From NCBI RefSeq assembly GCF_019904175.1, contig NZ_CP061913.1, positions 8,928,001 through 8,992,000 of the forward strand: DNA of 64,000 nt, given 5' to 3'. The DNA is from Dactylosporangium vinaceum. Lineage in GTDB: Bacteria; Actinomycetota; Actinomycetes; Mycobacteriales; Micromonosporaceae. Numbering within the stretch: the first letter of the stretch is position 1; each line of letters opens with the position of its first letter. The translations under genes were made by a program, and so were the position numbers. The notes under the pieces were generated by a model. It made no database searches. It was not told where the DNA came from and saw nothing but the letters and a program-made list of their open reading frames with translations. Below, piece by piece: positions 57,929 through 64,000 of this stretch.

Positions 57929-60220
57929 TCACTCGCGGATCGCGGCCATCCGGGCGGCCGGCGTGCGCAGGGCCAGCGCGGCCGGGATCAGCGCGGCGAC
58001 GAGCGCGACCACCGCGCACACCCCCGCGATGCCGAGCACCTGGTCCCACGGCACCGCCGGCGTCACCGACGAGCCGTAGGTGCGCAGGTTGGGCACCATC
58101 GTGAGCAGCATCAGGCCGGTCACGACCGCGGCCAGGATCAGCCCGGCCGCGGTGGCCAGCAGCGCCTCCAGGCCGATCATGCCGAGCACCTGGCGGGGCG
58201 TGGTGCCGGCCAGGCGCAGCACGGCGAGGTCGCGCGAGCGGTCCGCGGTGGCCATGACAAGCGTATTGGCGATGGCGATCGTCGTGTAGAGCAGCGCCAT
58301 CCCCAGCACCGTGAGCAGCGACAGGTCGTTCATGCGGCGCTGGCCCGACTCCTGGCCGGCGAAGTATCCGGCCGGCGTCAGCACTGTGCCCGCCGCCTCC
58401 GGGGCCGGGCCGGTGAGCAGGACGGCGTCCGGGTAGCCGGGGCCGAGCGACCACGGCAGCAGCAGCGAGTCGTCGAGGTCGACCGACGGGTCGAGCACGC
58501 CGGCGACGCGCAGGTGCACCGGTGTCGAGTCGCTGAGCCAGAAGTCGGCGGTGCTGCCGGCCTGCCAGTGCATCGCCCCGGCCAGGCCGCTGCCGACGAC
58601 GACTGTGCCCTCGGCCGGCTCGGCGTCGAGCCGCATCACCCGGCCGAGGCCGGGGCCGGAGAAGACCGCGTTGAACTGCTCGGGGGTCTCGTCGGCGTTG
58701 ACGTACACCAGGCCGTTGGCCACCGGTACTCCCTCGTCGGGCACGCCCACCGGATCGACGACGACACCGGTGGCGGTGAGCCGGGCGGCGGCCGCGTCGG
58801 TCTGGGCCCGCCAGATCGTGGCGGTGACGGTGAGCGTGGACGCGGCGATGCCGACGGTGATGAAGATCGGGGCGACGGTCGAGGCGGTGCGGCGCACGGC
58901 CGTGCGGGCGCCGTCGCGGGCCAGGGCCGCCGTCACTCCCGGGAGCAGGCGGCCGGCCAGCCAGGCGGCCCCGGGGGCCAGCAGGGGCGCGAACATCGCC
59001 ACCGCCGTGATCGCCAGGAGCGCGTCGAGCAGTACCAGCGCGATGCCTTCGGGTCCGCGGACGGGGACCCAGATCAGCATGGCCGCGGTGCCGCCCAGGA
59101 ACGCCAGGCCGAACACCCAGCGCCCGGCGGTCATGACCCGCGTCTCGACGGCCGCGTCGCGCAGGGCCTCGATGGGGCGGACCCGCCCGGCCCGCCGCGC
59201 CGCGACCGCCGCACCGGCGAGCGCGACGAGCAGCCCGGTGCCGAACGCGGCAAGCAGCGGCCACCACACGAACCCGGCCGTGAACCCGGGTGGTGCGAAG
59301 CCGTTGTCGGCCATGGAGTGCGCGAACGCGGGCGCCGCCCACAGGCCGGCGGCGCAGCCGACGACCCCGGCGATGGAGCCGACGACGACCGCCTCGCCGA
59401 GCACCAGCCGGCGGACCTGGCGCGGCGTGGCCCCGGCCGCCCGCAGCAGCGCCAGCTCCCGCCGCCGCTGCTGCACGGCGAACGCGAACGTCCCGGCGAC
59501 GACGAACACGGCCACGAACGCGGCGACGCCGGCCGTGGTGCCCATGATCGAAGCGGCCACGGCGAGCAGGTCGGCGTCGCCCTGGACCTCGGCCTCGGCC
59601 CGCTTGTCGCCGGTGAGCACGCGCGGCCCCGCGCCGACCGCGGCCCGCACCTGCTCGGCCGTCATGCCGCGGACCGCGATGGCGTCGATGCGGCCCTTGG
59701 ACAGCTCCTCGGCGGCGTGGTCGGTGAGGTAGACGGCCTCGGGGCCGCCGACGGTACGGGACACCGTGAACTCCCGGCCCATGAGGGCGAACCGCTCGCC
59801 GGGCCGGTGCGCGCCGCCGGAGACGACGACCTGGGAATCGCTCGGCGGGCCCGAGTCGGCCGGGATGCCGTGCAGCGCGGCCGCGGACCAGGGGTGGGCG
59901 CCGCCGGGCAGCCAGCGGTCGACGATCGCGCCGGGCAGCCCGGCCGCCAGGCCGGCCGGCAGCGGCTGGGAGCGCGGGGTGGCGGTGGTGTCGGAGTGCT
60001 CGTCCTCGGTGCCCGGCTCGACCTGCACCGTGATGGTGTTGGGGCCGGCCACCACGACGTCGGCAGTGTCGTACCAGACCGGCTTGCGGTCGCCGCCGAC
60101 GCTCGAGGCGAGCGTGAGGCCGGTGGTGGTCAGCAGGGTGACGCCGAGCGCGACGGCGATGAAGACACCCGCGAACGAGGTCCAGCGGGCCCTTGCCGTC
60201 TGCAGCGCGATACCGAACAT
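57929..60220 (-). CDS. MacB/FtsX-type ABC transporter permease (second system)
   Basis: About 763 residues with tandem FtsX organisation: an N-terminal helix (WTSFAGVFIAVALGVTLL), a large outer domain, a three-helix group with FAVQQRRRELALLRAAGATPRQVRRLV, a middle helix block, a second outer domain, and a C-terminal group with RSRDLAVLRLAGTTPRQVLGM. ATG 60220 is preferred because GGAGG lies 10 bases upstream; GTG 60229 would overlap the ATPase stop (GTGA) but has a spacing of only one base. It probably exports an antimicrobial or envelope component with the linked ATPase. Confidence 0.88.
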   Translation of the reverse strand: MFGIALQTARARWTSFAGVFIAVALGVTLLTTTGLTLASSVGGDRKPVWYDTADVVVAGPNTITVQVEPGTEDEHSDTTATPRSQPLPAGLAAGLPGAIVDRWLPGGAHPWSAAALHGIPADSGPPSDSQVVVSGGAHRPGERFALMGREFTVSRTVGGPEAVYLTDHAAEELSKGRIDAIAVRGMTAEQVRAAVGAGPRVLTGDKRAEAEVQGDADLLAVAASIMGTTAGVAAFVAVFVVAGTFAFAVQQRRRELALLRAAGATPRQVRRLVLGEAVVVGSIAGVVGCAAGLWAAPAFAHSMADNGFAPPGFTAGFVWWPLLAAFGTGLLVALAGAAVAARRAGRVRPIEALRDAAVETRVMTAGRWVFGLAFLGGTAAMLIWVPVRGPEGIALVLLDALLAITAVAMFAPLLAPGAAWLAGRLLPGVTAALARDGARTAVRRTASTVAPIFITVGIAASTLTVTATIWRAQTDAAAARLTATGVVVDPVGVPDEGVPVANGLVYVNADETPEQFNAVFSGPGLGRVMRLDAEPAEGTVVVGSGLAGAMHWQAGSTADFWLSDSTPVHLRVAGVLDPSVDLDDSLLLPWSLGPGYPDAVLLTGPAPEAAGTVLTPAGYFAGQESGQRRMNDLSLLTVLGMALLYTTIAIANTLVMATADRSRDLAVLRLAGTTPRQVLGMIGLEALLATAAGLILAAVVTGLMLLTMVPNLRTYGSSVTPAVPWDQVLGIAGVCAVVALVAALIPAALALRTPAARMAAIRE

Positions 60221-60225
60221 GGCCG

Positions 60226-60984
60226 TCACGCCTCCGCAGCGGTCTCGAACGCGGTCTCCAGGGCGGTCATCCGCTCGGCCACCGCCTGCGCGGTCGGCGC
60301 CTTCATCTCGGCGACCAGGCGGCCGTCGCCCAGGAACACCACGCGGTCGGCGTGCGAGGCGGCGAACGGGTCGTGGGTGACCATCACGACCGTCTGCCCC
60401 TGGGTGTCCACCATGGACCGCAGCAGGGCCAGGACCTCCCGGCCGGTCCGCGAGTCCAGGGCGCCGGTCGGCTCGTCGGCGAAGAGCACGTCGGGCTTGG
60501 TGATGATGGCCCGGGCGATCGCGACCCGCTGCTGCTGGCCGCCGGAGAGCTCGGCCGGGCGGTGCCGGGCCCGGTCGGCCAGCCCGACGGTCTGCAGCAC
60601 GGCCCGCACGTCCTTGCGCGACGGCTTGCGCCCGGCCAGCCGCAGCGGCAGGGCCACGTTCTGCTCGGCGGTCAGCGACGAGAGCAGGTTGAAGGACTGG
60701 AACACGAAGCCGATGCGCTCCCGGCGCAGCAGCGTCAGCCCGGTCTCGCTCAGCGTGCCCAGGTCGGTGTCGCCGACCCGGACCGTGCCGGCGGTGGGCC
60801 GCTCGAGCCCGGCGGCCGTCTGCAGCAGCGTGGACTTGCCGGACCCGGACGGCCCCATCACGGCCGTGAACGTGCCCCGCGCGAACCCCAGCGTCACCGA
60901 GTCCAGCGCGACGACGCTGCCGAACCGCTTCTGTACTCCTTCGAGCGACACGACGTCCTCGGCCGCGCCCCGTGCTTCGGTCAT
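60226..60984 (-). CDS. ABC transporter ATP-binding protein (second MacB-like system)
   Basis: 252 residues with Walker A GPSGSGKST, Q-loop FVFQSFNLL, signature LSGGQQQR, Walker B VLFADEPTGALDS and H-loop VMVTHDP. It closely resembles the ATPase at 39434 and pairs with the tandem-FtsX permease downstream. No two-component genes adjoin it, unlike the first system. Two palindromes upstream (61019 and 61044) could serve for termination and regulation. Confidence 0.92.
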   Translation of the reverse strand: MTEARGAAEDVVSLEGVQKRFGSVVALDSVTLGFARGTFTAVMGPSGSGKSTLLQTAAGLERPTAGTVRVGDTDLGTLSETGLTLLRRERIGFVFQSFNLLSSLTAEQNVALPLRLAGRKPSRKDVRAVLQTVGLADRARHRPAELSGGQQQRVAIARAIITKPDVLFADEPTGALDSRTGREVLALLRSMVDTQGQTVVMVTHDPFAASHADRVVFLGDGRLVAEMKAPTAQAVAERMTALETAFETAAEA

Positions 60985-61018
60985 GCATTGATGAAACCGC
61001 GTGCGTCAACCCCCTAGC

Positions 61019-61036
61019 ACGCCCGCCGGCGGGCGT
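61019..61036. terminator. Palindrome between the exported-protein gene and the ABC operon
   Basis: ACGCCCGCCGGCGGGCGT is a perfect 18-bp palindrome, 40-57 bp after the stop at 61076 (minus strand) and 35 bp before the ATPase start. It could end transcription from the upstream gene; no U-run follows. Confidence 0.4.
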
Positions 61037-61043
61037 CCTTGGG

Positions 61044-61059
61044 GTAGGGGTAGCCCTAC
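61044..61059. promoter_or_regulatory. Candidate operator of the second ABC operon
   Basis: GTAGGG-GTAG-CCCTAC, 6-bp arms around four bases, 60-75 bp upstream of the ATPase start. TAGGG/CCCTA repeats at this position suit a response regulator or other activator. A TTGACG on the minus strand lies between it and the gene. Confidence 0.4.
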
Positions 61060-61075
61060 TGCGAGGGCCTGCGGA

Positions 61076-61507
61076 TCAGCCCGGTACGGGGTACACGGTC
61101 CACGGGGCCGACTTGATGCCGCCGCGCGAGTCCATGCCGGTCTTGAGCCGCTCGCTCGTCTCGTGCGAGATGCCCGGCGACTCGAACGTGGGGACCTCGA
61201 CCGCCGTCGCGGTGAACTTCTGCTTGTCGGTCCCCTTGTAGTCCAGCCGCACCACGGCCGGCCCCTGCACGGTCTCGACCAGGAGGAACACGTGGCCCGG
61301 CCCGGCGAGCGGCGGTGTGCGGCGGCCGAGGTCGATGCAGCTGCTGACCTGACCGTACGGCGACGACTGGGCGAACAGCGCGCACGCCTGCTGCTCCTGG
61401 TCGGCCAGGAACGACGAGCGCTGCGGGAAGCCCACGGCGAACGGTCCACCGCCACACACCAGCACCACCGCCGCGGCCGTGACCGCCGCCCACCCGAGTC
61501 GATTCAT
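61076..61507 (-). CDS. Small exported or membrane-anchored protein of unknown function
   Basis: 143 residues: one N-terminal hydrophobic helix (MNRLGWAAVTAAAVVLVCGGG) that may be a signal peptide or anchor, then a soluble domain with two Cys (QACALF and SSCIDLG) and the strand-like segments HVFLLVETVQGPAVVRLDY and FTATAVEVPTFES. Not recognised as a named family. ATG 61507 lacks a ribosome site, but a TAACAA box lies a few bases upstream, which suggests a leaderless mRNA; an earlier in-frame start adds a Pro/Ser-rich stretch with no support. Confidence 0.6.
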   Translation of the reverse strand: MNRLGWAAVTAAAVVLVCGGGPFAVGFPQRSSFLADQEQQACALFAQSSPYGQVSSCIDLGRRTPPLAGPGHVFLLVETVQGPAVVRLDYKGTDKQKFTATAVEVPTFESPGISHETSERLKTGMDSRGGIKSAPWTVYPVPG

Positions 61508-61736
61508 GTCGACATTGTTAGCAGATATCCGTGCATCCGTAACGCCGTGGGAGGACCTCGGGTCCGAGTCGTACGGCGAGCTGTGGTCGCGCGGGCCGGG
61601 CGACCCGCAGCCGTCGGTGACATTCGATCTCGCCGGCTTCTTCGCCGGCACTGAAGATTTCACGATGGGTACCACCGGCGACCCGTGGGCGCAGACGCCG
61701 CAGGCCCACGAAAGCGTGACGGGCGGGCCGCGCGGC

Positions 61737-62072
61737 TCACGGGCCGGTGGCCGCCAGCAGCCCGCCGGTGGGGTCGGCGGCGCCCAGGAGCACCTCGACC
61801 GGCACGCCGAGGTCGTCGGCGGCGTCGATGGTGGCCAGGATGGCGCCGACCACGCGCGGATCGAGGCGGGTCGCCCCGCGCAGGTCGATGACTATCGGGT
61901 CGGGGCGGTGGTCCAGGAGCGCGGCGACGAGGCTGTGCTGGGCGGCGGGGGCCCAGGAGGCGTCGATCTCGCCCTGGAATCGGATGGCGACGGGGCTGCT
62001 GGGGTCGTGCCGCAGGCTGACCGGGGAACTGACGATTGGGGAACTGCTGACCGTTGAACTCTCGTGCGGCAC
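61737..62072 (-). CDS. STAS-domain anti-sigma-factor antagonist-like protein without the phospho-Ser
   Basis: 111 residues. The STAS fold is recognisable: VAIRFQGEIDASWAPAAQHSLVAAL (first strands and helix) and DPIVIDLRGATRLDPRVVGAIL (the central strand-loop-helix). In SpoIIAA-type antagonists that loop reads DSSG and its second Ser is phosphorylated; here it reads DPRV, so the switch residue is missing. GTG 62072 has GGAGG 5 bases upstream and gives the normal length. No anti-sigma or sigma gene adjoins it. It may be constitutively active or serve another binding role. Confidence 0.75.
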   Translation of the reverse strand: MPHESSTVSSSPIVSSPVSLRHDPSSPVAIRFQGEIDASWAPAAQHSLVAALLDHRPDPIVIDLRGATRLDPRVVGAILATIDAADDLGVPVEVLLGAADPTGGLLAATGP

Positions 62073-62172
62073 GCCCGCCTCCGAGGTGTCGGTATCTGAT
62101 GCACCCGCCGCCACATTAACGAACCGGCACAGCCCTGTGAACAACCAATCTGGTAGCGCTCCCATACCGGGC

Positions 62173-62234
62173 GTCTGACCTGCGGCGGTAATCGTCAGAC
62201 CTCACGGTCGGCCACATTTCCATCACGCCGTGAT
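62173..62234. promoter_or_regulatory. Two palindromes upstream of the sugar-binding protein gene
   Basis: GTCTGAC (62173-62179) and GTCAGAC (62194-62200) form a 7-bp inverted repeat with a 14-bp spacer. ATCACG-C-CGTGAT (62222-62234) is a tighter palindrome, 130 bp before the start codon. Either could bind a sugar-responsive repressor. The rest of 62235-62363 shows no clear signal except the AGGAGGGG ribosome site. Confidence 0.45.
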
Positions 62235-62363
62235 AAAAGGTCCCCCGTTCGGCGCCGGTAAGTGACCGATCGACGCTGGGTAGCAGCTCAAGGTTCCATC
62301 AACAAGCACTACAGACGCGCATACCGTCCCCACGGTCGTCGAGGATCGCAGGAGGGGTTTGGC

Positions 62364-63626
62364 GTGTGGAAGGGTCGGTTCGCGATCCTGGCCATTGTCG
62401 TGGTCTCACTGATCTGCGGGCTGTCGATGTTCGCGGTACGGGGCGCGAGCAACGACCAGCTCGAGGTGTACTCGTGGTGGACCGGACCCGGTGAGGAGGA
62501 GGGCCTGGCCGCGATGGCCAAGTCCTTCGAGGGCACGAATCCGGGCGTGCGGTTCGTCAACGCGGCCGTGTCCGGCGGTGCCGGCTCCAACGCCAAGGCG
62601 ATCCTGGCCAGCCGCCTGCTGGCCAACGACCCGCCGGACTCCTACCAGCGCCACGCCGGGCTCGAACTGCTCGACGACGTGCGCTCGGGCAAGGTCCAGG
62701 ACCTCACCGACCTGTACCGCCGGCAGGGCTGGATGAAGGTCTTCCCCAAGGGGCTCATCGACAACCTCACGATCGACGACAAGATCTACGCGGTGCCGGT
62801 CAACATCCACAGGGCCAATCTGCTGTGGTACCTGCCCAAGACGCTCCAGGACCTGGGGCTCTCCGGGCCGCCGAAGACCTGGTCCGAGTTCCTGCAGCAG
62901 GCCGAGCAGATCAAGGCCAAGGGCAAGGTGGCGCTCGCGGTCGGCCCGGAGTGGACGCAGAAGCACCTCCTGGAGACGGTGCTGCTCGGCGAGCTCGGCG
63001 CGGACAAGTACGAGAAGCTCTGGGAGGGGCAGATCAGCTGGCTCTCGCCGGACGTCTCGCGCGCCCTGGACATGTACGCGAAGGTGCTCGCCGTGTCCGA
63101 CGTGAAGTCCGCGGCCGGGGACTGGCAGCCGCAGCTCGACCGGGTGGTGTCGGGCTCCGCCGTGTACGCGGTGATGGGCGACTGGACCTCGTCGTACCTC
63201 GAGCAGACCAAGAACCTGCGCTGGCCGACCGGCTACAGTGCGGCCGCCTCACCCGGCAGCGACGGCGTGTACGACTTCCTGTCCGACACGTTCACGCTGC
63301 CCACTGGCGCCCGCCGGCCCGACCTGGCCAAGCAGTGGCTCATCGAGTGCGGCTCGACCGACGGGCAGAACCTGTTCAACCCGCTGAAGGGCTCGATCCC
63401 GGCGCGCACCGACGCCGACGCGGGCCTCTACAAGGACTACCTGGCCTGGGCGCTGCAGCAGTGGCGCGACCCGAAGACCCGGATCGTCGGGTCCCTCGCG
63501 CACGGCGTGGTGGCGAACAACGCGTACAACGCGGAGATCGACTCGGCGCTGGGCCTGTTCGTGCAGGACGGCGACCAGGGCAAGTTCGCCCGGACCGCCG
63601 ACGCGCAGTACCGGGAGACGCAATGA
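62364..63626 (+). CDS. Sugar ABC transporter substrate-binding protein
   Basis: 420 residues. The N-terminal hydrophobic segment (about 5-26, RFAILAIVVVSLICGLSMFAV) acts as a signal or membrane anchor; its single Cys is not in a good lipobox. The mature part has the family-1 solute-binding pattern (LEVYSWWTGPGEEEGLAAM, NDPPDSYQ, WYLPKTLQDLGLSGPPKTW, YAVMGDWTSSYLEQ). GTG 62364 has AGGAGGGG 6 bases upstream. Its stop overlaps the ATG of the first mini-ORF (ATGA), starting the translational chain that leads to the next gene. The ligand is unknown. Confidence 0.9.
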   Translation: MWKGRFAILAIVVVSLICGLSMFAVRGASNDQLEVYSWWTGPGEEEGLAAMAKSFEGTNPGVRFVNAAVSGGAGSNAKAILASRLLANDPPDSYQRHAGLELLDDVRSGKVQDLTDLYRRQGWMKVFPKGLIDNLTIDDKIYAVPVNIHRANLLWYLPKTLQDLGLSGPPKTWSEFLQQAEQIKAKGKVALAVGPEWTQKHLLETVLLGELGADKYEKLWEGQISWLSPDVSRALDMYAKVLAVSDVKSAAGDWQPQLDRVVSGSAVYAVMGDWTSSYLEQTKNLRWPTGYSAAASPGSDGVYDFLSDTFTLPTGARRPDLAKQWLIECGSTDGQNLFNPLKGSIPARTDADAGLYKDYLAWALQQWRDPKTRIVGSLAHGVVANNAYNAEIDSALGLFVQDGDQGKFARTADAQYRETQ

Positions 63627-63694
63627 ACGGCCCCTCCGCTTCGCTCCGTCAATGGGCGCAGCGTCCGGCCCTGTCACCGGAGGTAGTTGCGTGA
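63623..63694 (+). CDS. 23-residue coupled mini-ORF 0
   Basis: ATG 63623 overlaps the binding-protein stop (ATGA); its stop overlaps GTG 63691 of the next mini-ORF (GTGA). The peptide starts MNGPSASLRQ and ends ALSPEVVA, its end resembling the SPELAEVAA end of the repeat ORFs. GGAGG lies 7 bases before the next start. It also contains CCTCCGCTTCGCTCCGT, the reverse complement of a segment of the following repeat units. Probably a shortened or rearranged copy of the same element. Confidence 0.4.
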   Translation: MNGPSASLRQWAQRPALSPEVVA

Positions 63695-63783
63695 GCGGTA
63701 CGGAGCGCAGCGGAGTGGCCGCTCATCAGTGTTACAGCCCGGGGCTCAGGCCGTCACCGGAGCTTGCGGAGGTGGCGGCATGA
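63691..63783 (+). CDS. 30-residue coupled mini-ORF 1
   Basis: GTG 63691 to TGA 63783, first of three near-identical ORFs. The peptide starts MSGTERSGVAAHQ and ends PSPELAEVAA. Its start overlaps the stop of mini-ORF 0 and its stop overlaps ATG 63780 (ATGA). The ribosome site for the next ORF (GGAGG, 7-base spacing) is inside its last codons. Likely role: passing ribosomes along the operon; a functional peptide is not excluded. Confidence 0.45.
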   Translation: MSGTERSGVAAHQCYSPGLRPSPELAEVAA

Positions 63784-63872
63784 GCGGTACGGAGCGCAGC
63801 GGAGTGGCCGCTCATCAGTGTTACAGCCCGGGGCTCAGGCCGTCACCGGAGCTTGCGGAGGTGGCGGCATGA
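63780..63872 (+). CDS. 30-residue coupled mini-ORF 2
   Basis: ATG 63780 to TGA 63872, identical in peptide to mini-ORF 1 and overlapping both neighbours by 4 bp. Because the repeat period (89 bp) is not a multiple of three, each copy is in a new frame, yet each remains open: the 93-nt ORF minus the 4-bp overlap gives exactly 89. Confidence 0.45.
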   Translation: MSGTERSGVAAHQCYSPGLRPSPELAEVAA

Positions 63873-63961
63873 GCGGTACGGAGCGCAGCGGAGTGGCCGC
63901 TCATCAGTGTTACAGCCCGGGGCTCAGGCCGACACCGGAGCTTGCGGAGGTGGCGGCATGA
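63869..63961 (+). CDS. 30-residue coupled mini-ORF 3
   Basis: ATG 63869 to TGA 63961; it differs from the other copies by one Ser-to-Thr change (RPTPELAEVAA, base 63931 region). Its stop overlaps ATG 63958 of the next long gene (ATGA), completing the chain from the binding-protein gene. Confidence 0.45.
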   Translation: MSGTERSGVAAHQCYSPGLRPTPELAEVAA

Positions 63962-64000
63962 GCCAGCAGGTTGTGCACCGGGCTCGGCACTCCTCCGAGC
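63958..64000 (+). CDS. Start of the next operon gene, probably a sugar ABC permease (cut by window)
   Basis: Only 14 codons are visible (MSQQVVHRARHSSE). ATG 63958 overlaps the last mini-ORF stop and has GGAGG 7 bases upstream. A permease is expected after a sugar-binding protein gene, and a short basic N-terminus fits that, but no membrane segment can be seen yet. Confidence 0.4.
   Translation, partial: MSQQVVHRARHSSE

Larger units (their letters stand above)
63691..63957 (+). repeat. Three tandem 89-bp coupling repeats
   Basis: Units at 63691-63779, 63780-63868 and 63869-63957 are identical apart from the first base (GTG versus ATG) and one T-to-A change in the last unit. Each has an internal inverted repeat TGAGCGG / CCGCTCA (63692-63698 with 63719-63725 in unit 1) that could hide its own start codon, and ends with GGAGG plus 7 bases. 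A diverged single copy is at 7326-7418. Confidence 0.95.

Noticed and set aside
54740..60991. A 6.2-kb uninterrupted plus-strand reading frame
   Set aside because: It lies antisense to the GGDEF-EAL, CDF exporter and ABC genes, whose proteins carry complete family motifs. Its own translation is low-complexity Arg/Gly/Asp/Gln, as expected for a shadow frame at this GC content.
63691..63957. Interpretation of the 89-bp repeats as a simple REP/terminator array
   Set aside because: The units contain hairpins, but the exact ORF, stop/start overlaps and ribosome-site spacing in all copies, and in the diverged copy at 7326, are better explained by a translated coupling element. A REP-like origin of the DNA is still possible.

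Overview
The window is very GC-rich (roughly 70% or more by eye), with many GTG starts, 4-bp ATGA/GTGA gene overlaps and several likely leaderless genes. Together with LacI/ROK regulators, secreted carbohydrate-active enzymes and an FxSxx-COOH RiPP locus, this points to a filamentous soil actinobacterium, most plausibly a Micromonosporaceae-like genome. That assignment is inference; no rRNA, tRNA, CRISPR array, transposase or integrase was seen.

Layout. (1) 0-10.3 kb, plant-polymer and uronate use: a sugar ABC lipoprotein (cut by the left edge) and a LacI repressor diverge from an overlapping six-gene operon (Gfo/Idh/MocA oxidoreductase, uronate isomerase UxaC, L-fuconate-type dehydratase, mannitol/fructuronate dehydrogenase, second Gfo/Idh/MocA protein, cupin). 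A secreted PL3 pectate lyase with its own promoter and operator follows. (2) 10.3-15.3 kb: a small membrane protein, a four-domain RNA end-processing/repair protein, and an operon of a 2TM-RCK-RyR channel-like protein plus a SLOG nucleotide-sensor-like protein. (3) 15.4-28.5 kb, an FxSxx-COOH (FXS) cyclophane RiPP locus: an FxsT-like STAND/TPR protein, an alpha/beta hydrolase, radical SAM maturase FxsB, an HExxH partner, precursor FxsA ending in FGSAL, and, convergent to it, FxsC (TIR-like) and FxsT (MinD-TIR-NB-ARC-TPR). (4) 28.6-31.5 kb: a SigE-type sigma factor with a membrane partner, and a ROK repressor. (5) 31.6-48.7 kb: a GH87 alpha-1,3-glucanase, an ABC-exporter/two-component operon, a glycosyltransferase next to an unusual alpha/beta-hydrolase-cytochrome P450 fusion, two ROK-fold kinases, an SGNH esterase with CBM13, and a GH59 galactocerebrosidase with CBM13. 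(6) 48.8-62.1 kb: alpha/beta hydrolases with TetR and WYL regulators, a membrane-anchored protein, a CE3-CBM2 esterase, a GGDEF-EAL protein, a CDF metal exporter, a second MacB-like ABC exporter, a small exported protein and a STAS protein. (7) 62.2-64 kb: a sugar ABC binding protein, then a chain of tiny ORFs joined by ATGA/GTGA overlaps, then the start of the next gene, probably a permease.

The most unusual structural signal is in region 7. Three near-identical 89-bp tandem repeats (63691-63957) each carry a complete 30-codon ORF, a GGAGG ribosome site and a 4-bp stop/start overlap, so translation could pass from the binding-protein gene through four mini-ORFs into the next gene. A diverged copy of the same element, with the same 93-nt ORF span, the same overlaps and the same 7-nt ribosome-site spacing, lies between two genes of the uronate operon at 7326-7418. 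This looks like a mobile or duplicating linker that spreads inside operons while keeping translational coupling. The second highlight is the cluster of conflict-type genes (RNA repair, SLOG, RCK-RyR, TIR/STAND proteins) beside the FXS RiPP genes.
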